From Lolium rigidum (taxonomy: Eukaryota > Streptophyta > Magnoliopsida > Poales > Poaceae): DNA of 64,000 nt. Position 1 is the first letter of the stretch; every line of letters starts with the position of its first letter. Location of the stretch: positions 263,757,687 through 263,821,686 of the forward strand of contig NC_061510.1 of assembly GCF_022539505.1 (NCBI RefSeq). Direction: 5' to 3'. Both the position numbers and the translations under genes were made by a program. Below are positions 1-11,440 of this stretch, in pieces. Under the pieces are notes generated by a model. It saw nothing but the letters and a program-made list of their open reading frames with translations. It was not told where the DNA came from and made no database searches.

Positions 1-524
1 CTACGCAATGTGTTCATCATCCAACAAAAGTGTAGAGTATGCATTTATCTCGTTCCGTTATGTGATCAATGTTGAGAGTGTCCACTAGTGAAAGTGTAAT
101 CCCTAGGCCTTGTTCCTAAATACCGCTGAGTTACTACCGCTTGTTTACTACCGCTGCGTTACTACCGCTGAGTTTCTACCGCTTGTTTATCGTTTTACTG
201 CATTACTACTCGCTGCAATACCACCACCATCAACTACACGCCAAGCACTTTTCCGGCACCGTTGCTACTCGCTCATACTTATTCATACCACCCGTATTTC
301 ACTATCTCTTCGCCGAACTAGTGCACCTATTAGGTGTGTTGGGGACACAAGAGACTTCTTGCTTTGTGGTTGCAGGGTTGCATGAGAGGGATATCTTTGA
401 CCTCTTCCTCCCTGAGTTCGATAAACCTTGGGTATCCACTTAAGGGAAACTTGCTGCTGTTCTACAAACCTCTGCTCTTGGAGGCCCAACACTGTCTACA
501 AGAATAGAAGCTCCCGTAGACATC
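1..524 (+). mobile_element. 3' part of a Gypsy LTR, family A, cut by the window edge
   Basis: This stretch is the reverse complement of 45482-45957 and resembles 58818-59280, so it is a third copy of the family A LTR, here in + orientation. It ends in GTAGACATCA at 524, the same terminus the other two copies show. No PBS follows the end, so it is a 3' LTR or solo LTR rather than a 5' LTR. The short frames inside it are not genes. It abuts the 3' region of Tat-like element E. The left part of the LTR and its target duplication lie outside the window. Confidence 0.85.
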
Positions 525-541
525 AACCCTCATGTGCCACC

Positions 542-997
542 ATGTCTTCTTCCTCCTCCTCCTCCTCCGATCTTTCCTACGGATCTTCCTCCTCCCGCGA
601 GACGCCGGAGGACATCCGCGCCCCAGAAGAATGGGACCAGGAAGACCACGCCTCCTCCATCTGGTCCGAGGACGACCAGTCCTTGAATAGCGGGGATGAA
701 GATCTTCAGTTCCTCGCCGACGGGGAACTGGAGTCGGAAAGCGAGGACGACCGGTTCCCCTGGGACGACTGTCCCTCCTCTGAAGAAGAGGAAGAGGAAA
801 ACGACGATGACGACGACTCCCTCGAGGGCTACCCACCGGCGAAACGCCTCCGCATGTGGTGGGACGATGACAGCAGCGACGACGAAGAGGAGGATGAAGC
901 TCCCGTAGAGGGCTACGGGAGCAGCGACGAGGAGCCCATCGGCAGTAGTGCCGATGAGAGCTCCGAGGATGACAACGAGGGCAGCGATGGCCCGTAG
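542..997 (+). CDS. Open acidic serine-rich ORF, antisense in Tat-like element E
   Basis: A 151-residue frame starts at an ATG in good context (GCCACCATG, 536-544). It begins with a run of serines, then becomes strongly acidic, with Glu and Asp runs around residues 80-95 and 110-125, a short basic patch (AKRLRMWW) near residue 105, and a Gly/Ser/Asp/Glu tail. No signal peptide, membrane segment or catalytic motif is visible. The frame could be read upstream to 428 but that part is LTR sequence, so I start at 542. It runs opposite to the gag-protease frame of the element, in its 3' region, like the antisense extra ORFs known in Tat/Retand elements. Low complexity alone can keep such a frame open, so function is unproven. 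An acidic nuclear or chromatin-binding protein is one possibility and is inference only. Confidence 0.5.
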   Translation: MSSSSSSSSDLSYGSSSSRETPEDIRAPEEWDQEDHASSIWSEDDQSLNSGDEDLQFLADGELESESEDDRFPWDDCPSSEEEEEENDDDDDSLEGYPPAKRLRMWWDDDSSDDEEEDEAPVEGYGSSDEEPIGSSADESSEDDNEGSDGP

Positions 998-1890
998 ATT
1001 AGGATCTACTAGTGTAGGCCTAGCAATAGTAGATTGGTCAATAGACCCTTCTTTTGTTCTTCCTTCTTTGAGCAATCGGCTCTCTCTTTGTAAGAAATCC
1101 TGTTCATTAATGAAGAAGTTTTCCCAATTCGATTTTGCCAATTTCTTTTAAACCGATTCTCAATGAGCCGATGGCAACGCATCGGTCTCTCACAATCCGC
1201 CCTTCATCTCTTCGACCACGGGGTGACTGCAATCTTGGTCAAAACTCAATAAGCCGATGTCAGCGCATCAAGCCTTCGTGAACTATCCTTCATCCTTTCG
1301 ATCAATGAATTTGAGTTCCGCCGGATCACCACCCTTGACGAAAATCGCAGCGCAGGACTAGCCGATGGCCACCCAACCGGCTTTCTAAAACAGAGCATCC
1401 ACCAGGCCAGCTGCCCCCCGAGTCTCAGTCAAGGCGAAACAGAGACGAGGGCACGCCATTCAGACAAATGGACCTGGGCTAGATCATGTCTGAGAGAACT
1501 ATCATGCGGAGCCAGCCAGAGCCGATCACCCCTCCGATGCTGCAGATGATCACACAACGGCTCAGAAGTAGAACTCCTCTGACACAGAGCTGGAGGTCCT
1601 TGTGTTTTGCACATGCTACTGGTAGATTTTTTTTTACGGGCCGATTTTTCTATCGGCCCCCAATATCTCACTGCACATGTATCGCACATGCTCATCTGAT
1701 TAGGTGCCCCCCCGAGCCGATTCTGTCAGGGAACTGCTGAAATCGGCTCTGTGGTTAGCCAAGGCGCTATGTGTCATTACCTCATTGTCCATTAGGCTGG
1801 CGCTGCCCCTAAAAGAATGGATGGTGAGGATAATTTTGGCCGATCACCTGGATCGGCATCGCCACGTTCGTCCATCGATGTTTGCTTTTG
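998..1890 (-). other. 3' noncoding region of element E, no gene seen
   Basis: About 0.9 kb between the protease stop and the antisense ORF. It has scattered copies of a GCCGAT/ATCGGC motif, also common elsewhere in this element, and no convincing frame or reverse transcriptase remnant. The place where pol should be is simply missing. Confidence 0.6.
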
Positions 1891-4800
1891 TTACACGGTC
1901 AGACCGGTGGATAAAACCAGCCTAACCCCGTTCTTTGTCACGTCGATGCGCTCGCAGTCGTCCAAATTGATGCCTGAGAGTGGCTCTTGGCCTGATGTCT
2001 CCCAAACGTTCATGCCAGCCGTCGAGATCTCGGCTGAATCATCTGCGTGGACGACTTCTACTTCATCTCCATCCCACTGTATCAAGCATTGGTGCATCGT
2101 GGATGGAATGCAACAGTTGGCATGGATCCAATCTCTCCCTAATAGGACAGCATAGGAGCTTTTGCCGTCGACAATAAAGAACGTCGTAGGGACAGTTTTC
2201 CTTCCTACGGTCGGATCCACATTCGTAACACCTTGTGCGTCAGATGCTTGGCCGTTGAAATCGCTCAGTGTTACATTGGTCTTGATCAGATCCGAGCTGG
2301 AGCGTCCCAACCGACGTAGCATGGAGTATGGCATAATGTTAACTGCCGCTCCGGTGTCCACCAACATTTTGTTGACAGGCTGTCCATTGATGTATCCTCG
2401 CAAGTACAGGGCCTTCAGATGCCTGTAACTTCTTTCTCGTGGCTTCTCAAAGATGACCGGCCGCGGGCCGCAGTCCAGTTGTGCCACAGGTGCTTCGTAT
2501 AATCCTGGAGCGCTAAACTCTGTTGGAAGGATGAAGACCATGTTTGTGCCAGCCGATGTCTCATCATCGGCTTTCTTTTGTCTGGGGCGCCACTCTTTTC
2601 TTTGTGGCCGACCTTCTTCGTCCAGGGTTCGCTGAATTTTGGCGGCCAGATCAGGCCGTGCCTTCCTCAACGTGTGCAGTTATAACCTTTCAGCTTCCTC
2701 CAACCCACGCAGACGCTGAACCTGTCGCTTCTGGGAACGGCTGAGCCCATCAGGGCACCATCTTGGCCGATGATACTTGTCTTCTTCATCATCGTCCTCT
2801 AGTTCCTCGAGATCTTCCACCCGAGCGGACTCAGCATGCTTGTTCCGAGGCGGGAGAGGCCCTAGACGCTTGAACACAGACACGTTAGCTGCATCCTTCT
2901 TCTTCTGTTTACATTCTGGGCAATTGCCGATTGTTGGCAATCGGCTCATTCCTGAATCCCAGCAGTGTCTGAAGAAGGGGCAGTCCCAGTGCCTATCCAC
3001 GTCGTCTTGCTCCCTCGACTTTTCCTTGGCGTGGCGCTCGTACCGCTCCTCGTCGTGATCATGCCGACGACGTCTCCTGTCGTCCCTAGCCAAACGATCC
3101 TTTTCATCATCGTCGTTGTATCGTCGGCGTTGGTCATACTGACTCACATACTTGTTGAGGAGGTGATCAGAGAGAGGTCGCTGATATCTTATGTTCTTCA
3201 CTTCTCCCTCTGTGACGTAGCGCTTGCCGTCGTGGCGGAGCCGATCGCGTGGAGCGGCTTCCTCCGTGTCTTTGCTATGAGAGCAGCTGCCCTCATCTCC
3301 GTCCTTACCAGAGTGGTGCCCAGGTCCCACCATGTTGATATTGCACGAGAAATCTGGCTGGCACCCTCCATGGTAAGTATACTCCACCATGTTAACGGCG
3401 GGAAAGGGGTGTGTGTCGACCTTCATGGCGTACTGGTTGAAAATTAACCGCCCTTTTTCTATCGCCATTTGGATCTGCTGACGCCACACCCTGCAGTCGT
3501 TGGTGGTGTGGGTGAACGTGTTATGGCACTTGCAGTATGGCTTTCCGTTCAGCTCCTGCACCGTGGGGATCTTGTGGCCTTCGGGTACCTTTATATGCTT
3601 CTCCGTGAGTAAGAGGTCGAAAATTTGCTCAGTTTTGGTCACGTCGAAGTCGAACCCTTTTGGAGGGCCTTGTGGCTTAACCCACTTGCGGGACACGGGG
3701 CTCGCCGCCCGAGTCCATTCAGCCACTGCTACCTCTCGATCTCCCGCAGCACCTTCATCCTCGTCCGCCTCAACCAGGACCACCGCACGCTTGAATTTGT
3801 CCTCGGTAAACATCCGGGTGGCGCTGTTCATATGTCGACAGCCTTCGCACCATGTGCGCCAATGAAGGGTAGTCTCGCTTGGGAGGCCACGTCGTTGATC
3901 GATGATGAGAGACCCACCACCGCCAACTCGATCGCTTCTTTTACTTACGTGAACCGAATAGCATCGGTTCCTAATGGTCCCGAAGCGCTGGATGTATTCT
4001 CGACACCGTTTCCCCGCGCTTATGTCGTACTTGTGCTAGATCGGCAATGCCAGCCTCGGAAGCCTCCGAGTGATACCGCTCATGGAACCGCTCTTCCAAC
4101 TCGCTTCCAAGTCCGGATTGAGTTCGGTGGCAGCGATGTGTACCACCCGAAAGCCGATCCCGTGAGGGACTCGTGCGAAGAACCTCACACGCAGCTCGTC
4201 TGATGCTGAGATCGTGCCCAGCTGTGCCAAATATCGGCTCACATGCTCGATGGAGCTGGAACGATCTGATCCACTAAACTTTGTGAAGTCAGGGAGCCGA
4301 TATTTGGGTGGTAGCGGGATCAATTCGTACTCGTTGGGGTACGGCTTGGTATAGCCGAACGTCTTCCTTTTCGGCATCATGCCGAACTGATCTTTCAGAA
4401 ATGTACAAATCTGATCCACGGTGATGGCTGAAGGTGTCGAACCCCGAAGATTCGCCGGGGTGGCATACTTAGCCAGCCATGCTTGCTTTTCCAGTTCTGA
4501 GCCAACTACAGGAGCTGAGCTCTGGAGGTTTGTCGGAGTGGCGTACTTAGCTAACCACGTTTGCTTCTCAAGATCTGCTCCCGACGTTCCTCCTGTTGTT
4601 CCAGAGGCCCCTGCTGTTGCAGCCTGGTTCGAGAGCGTCCAGGTACTTCAGTCTGGCACGTATGCGCACGTGTATCCGTGCGGGATTTCCTTGGGCGCCT
4701 CAGGTAGGAATTGGTAGTCACTGGGATCACCACCAATCTTGTAGACGACGTATGCCGATGAGTTCGGCACTTCTGGTGCTGCCAATGCGAACGGCAGCGG

Positions 4801-5187
4801 TGGACGGGACTGGAATGGTATTTCTCCTTTGTAAGTCCCCAGAGCTGGTCCCGACGGAGAAAACTGATGGCTCATGATTTCCTGGATCACGCGCAGAGCG
4901 ACGCGCTCCAAAGTGTTCACCAAGCTCTCAGAGTGGCGGTGCAGCGAATGAGCCACCATGAAGTTGATCTCCTGACGCAGCGACCTGGTGCGTTCTTCTG
5001 ACGGGGCGGACAGGTCCACTCCGTCGAGCGCGCCTTCAGGTGAGAACCCCTTCCACCCGTTGCCATGGGAGCGGGTTCCGTGGAAAGAGCCGATGAGGTC
5101 GGCTTCGAGGACCGCCTTGATCTCGTCATGTTTCTTCTTGAGCTCGTCGGCCGGATCCTCGTACTTGACCGGAGTGCTTTCCGCCAT
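1891..5187 (-). pseudogene. gag-protease polyprotein of Tat-like element E, with in-frame stops
   Basis: One reading frame covers gag and protease for about 1,100 codons, broken by at least three stops: TGA at 4648-4650, TAG at 4036-4038 and TAA at 2680-2682. Start chosen at MAESTPVKYEDP (5187), just inside the PBS. The gag part (5187 to about 2690) has YRLPDFTKFSG, a capsid-like core near 4340-3900, and Arg/Lys/Asp-rich and CPECKQKK stretches near 3200-2900. The protease (about 2550-2150) has the retropepsin active-site motif LVDTGAAVNIMP and a distal LLGRDW. It ends at 1891 with no reverse transcriptase after it. Gag would package the RNA and the protease would cut the polyprotein. The stops make it a pseudogene. 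Confidence 0.85.
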
Positions 5188-5225
5188 CTCGGATGTAGAT
5201 GGCGATGCGGTGGATGTCGAAGATT

Positions 5226-5242
5226 GTCCCACCGGGCGTGCT
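5226..5242 (-). other. Primer binding site region of element E
   Basis: On the minus strand the sequence after the LTR contains GCACGCCCGGTGGGAC, a motif found in the same place in related grass Tat elements. It lies 7 bases inside the LTR end. I do not assign the tRNA. Confidence 0.6.
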
Positions 5243-5249
5243 GCGAATG

Positions 5250-6416
5250 TGTTGCGGTCAGAAACCCACCGGCGGGCAGCGACCGGCAACACCGTAGAGC
5301 CGGGAACAACTAGGGCTGCGGCTGGCCCCGGTCCCTCGCAGCGACGGCCCGCAAAGCCTTCCGGTCACACGTCCGATGCTCGTCGCAAGGGCGTGCCACC
5401 TGACCTATACCCGGTCGTGAAGGTGTTGGATGATGCCTCGCTTAGTTTCCTGCATGGCATACACGTAAACGTTAAATACGAGCCTTGATCGGCTCTCAGG
5501 TTGTCCTGTGAATCGGCTCAAAGAGCCGATCCACCCATGATTCGTACGAGGTGTACGAATATATGGTGGTCCTGCTTGATCAAGATAAAGTTAAAACGAT
5601 CTACGACGATTTAGGGTTTTCACCACATAATCGGATCATCCTACTCACGATTGGGCCTCGCGCTCGCGTACGGTGATCGTAAGCCGATCCTAGACAGGGC
5701 CTAAAAACCAACACGAGGTTGATCCCCGGAACATCCTGTCTAGGGCTAGCAGACTACACCCTACACGCCGCTGGATCCTCCAACCCTTTGTAAGGCCTAA
5801 CTATTGCGGATATTAAACTAATCCTTGAAGAACAAGGAGCAACCGTAACGGATCGGATCTACTAAACAATGATCAAGCGGGGTGCCGCCCCTACACCTAA
5901 GATAGGTGTAAGGGCGGCTAGATGTATAAGGGTTGCACTACGACAGCATATGATACGAAGAATAATGCTAACCCTAACACATCTAAGATAACTACGTTGC
6001 TCGCCATCAAAAAGGCTTCAGAGCACGAGCAACGCATGAACAACGTAAATAAGCTTATGCTCGCCTAGATCGCAAGATGCGATCTAGGCAGCATGGTGCT
6101 TACCAGGAGAAACCCTCGAGACGAAGGAGTTGGCGATGCGCCGAGATTGATTTGTGTTGAACGTTGGTTGTTTATTCCATAAACCCTAGATACATATTTA
6201 TAGTCCAGGGGACTTTCTAATTCAAGCGTGCACCTAACCGTGCACGGGTAAAACTCTAACTCCTAACCGACACGTATCCTACTATGGTACAGATACACGG
6301 GCAAACTAGCCCAAACTTTGCACGTAAGGACGATTCATGTATTTCTTCTATACATATTCTTCAAGCCCATCTTGATCGCGGCCCACCTCTGATCCGGTCA
6401 AATTCTGGTGATAACA
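5250..6416 (-). repeat. 5' LTR of Tat-like element E
   Basis: 1,167 bp on the minus strand, from TGTTATCACCAG (6416) to CCGCAACA (5250), with standard TG...CA ends. A TATA box (TATAAATA) lies at 6195-6202 on the minus strand, a usual place for an LTR promoter. The PBS and gag follow. Its outer edge is the junction with the Copia gag. Confidence 0.8.
6195..6202 (-). promoter_or_regulatory. TATA box of element E LTR
   Basis: Minus-strand TATAAATA in GGACTATAAATATG, about 215 bp inside the LTR and followed by sequence typical of an R-U5 leader. Confidence 0.6.
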
Positions 6417-9092
6417 AAATCATGCGCCACCTCTAAAGCTCTATCACGAGATTCCTTTACTTTAGATAGCTCTAGAGTAAAGGTCTCCTCAAGAGATTCA
6501 TTGGTGGTTTTTTGTTCTTCAAGAGCTTCACTAAGAGTTGCAATCTCATTTGCATACTCGCGCTCATGCTCTTCCTTTTTCTCAATAATTTTTGTGCTCT
6601 CAATGGCAAAAGCCAAGATTTTCATAAAGTTACAGCAAGCAAATTTCTTCTTATGACGAGCATGAAAAACCAACTCACCCATCATGTTTAAGGAAGCAAC
6701 ATTGATACGTCTCAAACGTATCTATAATTTCTTATGTTCCATGCTACTTTTATGACAATACTTGCATGTTTTATACATACTTTACATCATTATTATACAT
6801 TTTCCGGCACTAACCTATTAACAAGATGCCGAAGCGCTAGTTGTTGTTTTCTGCTGTTTTTGGTTTCAGAAATCCTACAAAGGAAATATTCTCGGAATTG
6901 GACGAAACCAACGCCCAGGGTCCTATTTTTCCACGAAGCTTCCAGAAGACCGGAGGAGATACGAAGTGGGGCCGCGAGGCGACGCCACACTAGGGCGGCG
7001 CGGCCAGGCTTGGGCCCGCGCGGCCCTAGCGTGTGGGTCCCTCGCGTCGCCCCCTGACCTTCCCTTCCGCCTACTTAAAGCCTTCGTCGCGAAACCCTCT
7101 GTACCGAGAGCCACGATACGGAAAACCTTCCAGAGACGCCGCCGCCGCCAATCCCATCTCGGGGGATTCAGTAGATCGCCTCCGGCACCCTGCCGGAGAG
7201 GGGAATCATCACCGGAGGGGCTCTACATCATCATGCCCGCCTCCGGATTGATGCGTGAGTAGTTCATCCTTGGACTATGGGTCCATAGCAGTAGCTAGAT
7301 GGTTGTCTTCTCCGCATGTGCTATCATTGTTTAGATCTTGTGAGCTGCCTAACATGATCAAGATCATCTATTTGTAATGCTACATGTTGTGTTTGGTGGG
7401 ATCCGATGAATCTAGAATACTATGTCAAGTTGATTATCAATCGATCATATATGTGTTGTTTATGTTCTTCCATGCTCTCCGTTGCTAGTAGAGGCTCTGG
7501 CCAAGTTGATACTTGTAACTCCAAGAGGGAGTATTTATGCTCGATAGTGGGTTCATGCCTCCATTTAATCCGGGACAGTGATGAGAAAGTTCTAAGGTTG
7601 TGGATGTGCTTGTTGCTACTAGGGATAAACATCGATGCTTTGTCTAAGGATATTTGTGTTGATTACATTACGCACCATACTTAATGCAATTGTCTCGTTG
7701 TTTACAACTTAATACCTGGAAGGGGTGCGGATGCTAACTCCGAAGGTGGACTATTTAGGCATAGATGCATGCTGGATAGCGGTCTATGTACTTTGTCGTA
7801 ATGCCCCGATTAAATCTCATAGTAATCATCATTGATATGTATTGAATCTTTATTTGTCAATTGCCCACCTGTAATTTGTTCACCCAGCATGCTAGTTATC
7901 TTATTGGAGAGACACCACTAGTGAACTGTGGACCCCGGTCCATTCTTTACATCTGAATACAATCTACTTCAATTATTGTTCTTACTGTTCTTTGCAAACA
8001 AACACCATCTTCCACTCGATACGCTTAATCCTTTGTTTTCAGCAAGCCGGTGAGATTGACAACCTCACTGTTACGTTGGGGCAAAGTATCTTGATTGTGT
8101 TGTGCAGGTTCCACGTTGGCGTCGGTTTCACTGGTGTTGCGCCGCACTACACTCCTCCACCAACAACCTTCACGTGCTTCTTGGCTCCTACTGGTTCGAT
8201 AACCTTGGTTTCTTTCTGAGGGAAAACTTGCTGTTGTGCGCATCATACCTTCTCTTGGGGTTCCCAACGGACGTGTACATTACGCGCATCAAACATTAAG
8301 TTCTTCCATATCATCATCCTCATCATCACTAGATAGATAGGGTTCCAAGGAAGGAGATACCTTAGAAGCCTTAGCCATGAGGCAAGTGTAAGTACCATGA
8401 GATGAAGAAGATGAACTAGTTGAAGCTCCATACAAGATCTTGTCTTGGCCCATAGCATCTTCGGTTTCCTCTACATTGTTAGTCACACAAATACTAGAGG
8501 AAAGCAAAGTATTTTCATTATGGCAACAAGACAAGGCAAGCATATCATCATGGAATGAAGATATGCAAGGACTACCAACACTAGCATGTAAAGCATTTAT
8601 AGTGCTATAAGTTTTCAAGTCCAAAGATGAAACATTGCAATGGGATAGGGATGAAGAATCATCAAGATAAAGCTCATCATCAACAATGCAATGTTCATCA
8701 CCACTCACCATACCATTATCTTGTGTCTTACCACACATTGGTGAAGTGGAAGGAGTGCGATCATCCTCAATGGTCTTGGACCCACCATATGTATCTCGAA
8801 GCTTTGTCCAAAACTCATGAGCACTCCGGAAAGGCGCGATGGAGGAGATAACTACATGGCTCACAACACGGCAAAGCACATTAGTAGCTTGAGCATCTAG
8901 ATAAGAGTTTTTCTTCTCCTCATAAGATGGATTTTGTGGATCCTTAGGAGGAGAAAAACCGATATCAAGAATTTGCTCCATATGTGGGTGCATGCCCCTA
9001 AAATAATCAAGCATGTAGAATTTCCAAGAATCATAATTAGTGCCATCAAATGTAAAGGTGGAAATGTGCACTAATCCTCTAGCCGACGTCAT
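6417..9092 (-). pseudogene. Copia gag, interrupted by a solo LTR and truncated
   Basis: Starts at MTSARGLVHIST (9092). The N-terminal part has the Copia gag (UBN2-type) motif FDGTNYDSWKFYMLDYF near residues 12-30 and AHEFWTKLRDTYGG near 100-115. A Ser/Asp-rich middle and a coiled-coil-like, Glu/Lys-rich stretch (IIEKKEEHEREYANEIATL) follow. A solo LTR sits between 6702 and 8292; if the insert and one AACAT copy are taken out, the frame reads through without a shift (EELN then VASLNMMGE). The frame is open up to 6417, where element E cuts it, so the zinc knuckle and pol are missing. A further start upstream at 9158 would read through the PBS and is not used. Confidence 0.85.
6703..8291 (+). 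mobile_element. Solo LTR, Gypsy family B, in the Copia gag
   Basis: 1,589 bp, from TGATACGTCTC (6703) to GCGCATCA (8291), flanked by the perfect 5-bp duplication AACAT (6698-6702 and 8292-8296). It is homologous to the LTRs at 48025 and 54608. No internal region is present, so the element was reduced to a single LTR by recombination between its LTRs. The short frames inside it are LTR sequence. Confidence 0.92.
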
Positions 9093-9133
9093 ACTCTCTA
9101 GGCGGTGAAGCCCAACAAGATAAGAGAGCCCTA

Positions 9134-9145
9134 GCTCTGATACCA
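9134..9145 (-). other. Primer binding site of Copia element F (initiator tRNA-Met)
   Basis: TGGTATCAGAGC on the minus strand matches the 3' end of plant initiator tRNA-Met over 12 bases, 6 bases inside the LTR end at 9152. Confidence 0.9.
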
Positions 9146-9151
9146 ATTGAA

Positions 9152-9731
9152 TGTACAAGGACGTCGCCTAGAGGGGGGGTGAATAGACGGTGTATAAAAA
9201 CTTCTACTTGAGAGCTAAACTAGGTGGAATAAAACTACTAAGTGTTTACTAGTTTAGCTCAAAGCCTATGAACTAGGGGTTTGCCTAAGTGCACCAACAA
9301 CCTATGCTAGCATGATGAGCAACAAGGTGATAACAAGCTAGGTATAGCACATCAATCAAGATAGATATCACAATGTACAGCGCATAGGTAAAGGAGCTCG
9401 GGTTGAGAAGTAACCGGTGCACGAGGAGACGATGATGTATTCCGAAGTTCACACCCAAGGGTGCTACGTCTCCGTTGGAGCGGTGTGGAGGCACGAGGCA
9501 CTCCAATGAGCCACTAGGGCCACCGTATTCTCCTCGAGCCTTTCCTGCAAGGAGGAAAACCTCGATCCACTAAGGGACCCTTGAGGGTGGTCACCGAACC
9601 CGTACAAGCTTGGGCAAACTCCCAAGTATCAAGCTTGAGGCGACTCCACAACACGGAGGCTCTCAAGTACAAGGCCACAAGAGGCTAAAACACGCCACAC
9701 CGGCGACAAGGCCACTAAGACACCAACGCGC
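9152..9731 (-). repeat. Copia 5' LTR, inner part
   Basis: Minus-strand 3' portion of the LTR, ending CCTTGTACA at 9152 beside the PBS. It is split at 9731 by Athila-like element C; the rest resumes at 28945. The first bases of the target duplication (CGCGC, 9727-9731) are here. Confidence 0.85.
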
Positions 9732-11125
9732 TGATGACCCACAAGTATAGGGGATCGCAACAGTCTTCGAGGGAAGTATTACCCAATTTATTGATTCGAC
9801 ACAAGGGGAGACAAAGAATACTTGTAAGCCTTAACAGCGGAGTTGTCAATTCAGCTGCACCTAGAAACAGACTTGCTCGCAAGAGTTTATCAGTAGCAAC
9901 AGTTTTATAGCAGTAGGAGTAGTGAAATAACAGCGACAGTGAAATAAAGACAGCAGTAGTGATTATAGTAAACAACAGGATTAAAATACTGTAGGCACAT
10001 GGACGGATGAACGGGCGTTGCATGGATGAGAGAATTCATATAAAAATCATGGTAGGGCATTTGCAGATAATAATAAAGCGGTATCCAAGTACTAATCAAT
10101 CAATAGGCATGTGTTCCATATATAGTCGTACGTGCTCGCAATGAGAAACTTGCACAACATCTTTTGTCCTACCAGCCGGTGGCAGCCGGGCCTCTAGGGA
10201 AACTACTGGAAATTAAGGTACTCCTTTTAATAGAATACCGGAGCAAAGCATTAACACTCCATGAACACATGTGATCCTCACATCACCGCCTCCCCCTCCG
10301 GTTGTCCCAATTCTTGTCACTTTGGGGCCTCGGGTTCCGGACAGCAACGTGTGTATACAACTTGCAGGTAAGATCATAAAACAATGCATATCATGATGAA
10401 ACAATAACATGTTCATGTCTGAGATCATGGCACTCGGGCCCTAGTGACAAGCATTAAGCATAACAAGTTGCAACAATATCATAAAAGTAACATCTACGGA
10501 TACTAGGCACCATGCCCTAACAATCTTGTGACTATTACATGATCAATCTCATCCAATCCCTACCATCCCCTTCAGCCTACATCGGGGGAATTACTCACAC
10601 ATGGATGGGGGAAACATGGCTGGTCGATGGAGAGGCGTCGGTGGTGATGGCGGTGAAGATCCCCTCCAATTCCCCGTCCCGCGGAGTGCCGAACCGAGTT
10701 TCCGGTCCCGAGGCGGAGTTTCGCGATGGCGGCGGCGTATCGGATGGTCCCCGGAAATATGGTCGAACCCCCGGCGTTTTTAGGTCGAAAGGCATATGTA
10801 GTCGAAAGGAGAGCGTCGGGGGCCGCCGAGGCGCCCGGACCATAGGGCAGCGCGCGCCCCCTCCGGGCCGCGCCGGCTCGTGGTCCAGGGGCCACGGGCC
10901 CCCCGGTTCGCCCTTTTGGCCCTTCATCTTCACGGTAAAAATAGGCCCATTGCGATTATTTCCGGGGTTTTTCCTGAAAGTCGAATTTCCGCACAAAAAC
11001 GAGACACCGAGTGCAATTCGCTGAAAACGAGCGTTAGTCCGTGTTAGTTGTATCCAAAATACACAAATTAGAGGCAAAACAATAGCAAAAGTGTTAGGGA
11101 AAGTAGATACGTTTTGGATGTATCA
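9732..11125 (-). repeat. 3' LTR of Athila-like element C
   Basis: 1,394 bp, nearly identical to 27539-28939. It carries the GC-rich inverted-repeat module (about 10838-10892) seen in several LTR families here. ORFs called within it are LTR sequence. Confidence 0.92.
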
Positions 11126-11144
11126 ACTCCCCCAAGCTTAGCTT
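11126..11144 (-). other. Polypurine tract of element C
   Basis: On the minus strand, AAGCTTGGGGGAG lies directly against the 3' LTR at 11125, the usual place for plus-strand priming. Confidence 0.75.
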
Positions 11145-11440
11145 ATTGCTTGTCCTCAAGCAATTCGGTTAACAACCGAGTGCGATAAAAGAACTTTCAC
11201 GAACACATTTGTTCATATGCTGTAAATATTCTCATGATATGGCAAGTGCTTAAGCAATTCATAATAAGGTACATGCAAATAAAGTCATCTAGTAATCGTG
11301 TCAATCATGAAAGAGATACCAACAAACTAATAACAAGCATCATGAAACACTTCAATAAGCAGGATTGCAATGTTCATAGAAGGATATGATAAAGTGGTAT
11401 CTCGCTTGCCTGTATTTGTAGCAAAACATAAATGCCCAGG
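11145..11440 (-). other. 3' noncoding region of element C, left fragment
   Basis: AT-rich sequence between the polypurine tract and element D. It ends with the CCAGG target copy (11436-11440). No gene seen. Confidence 0.7.

Larger units (their letters stand above)
525..6416 (-). mobile_element. Tat-like non-autonomous Ty3/Gypsy element (E)
   Basis: Read on the minus strand, the order is 5' LTR (6416-5250), PBS, a gag-protease frame (5187-1891), a noncoding 3' region, and an ORF on the opposite strand (542-997). No reverse transcriptase, RNase H or integrase follows the protease, so the element could not have moved alone. Its 3' LTR is not in the window; family A LTR sequence takes over at 524. 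Tat-lineage Gypsy elements of plants are known to carry extra ORFs between pol and the 3' LTR, sometimes antisense, which fits. On the right it interrupts the Copia gag at 6416/6417. Family name not assigned. Confidence 0.75.

Noticed and set aside
5226..5242. Naming the tRNA primer for element E
   Set aside because: The match to a specific tRNA could not be confirmed from memory.
6703..8291. Solo LTR considered as part of a complete element
   Set aside because: Perfect AACAT flanks enclose only one LTR, with no internal region.
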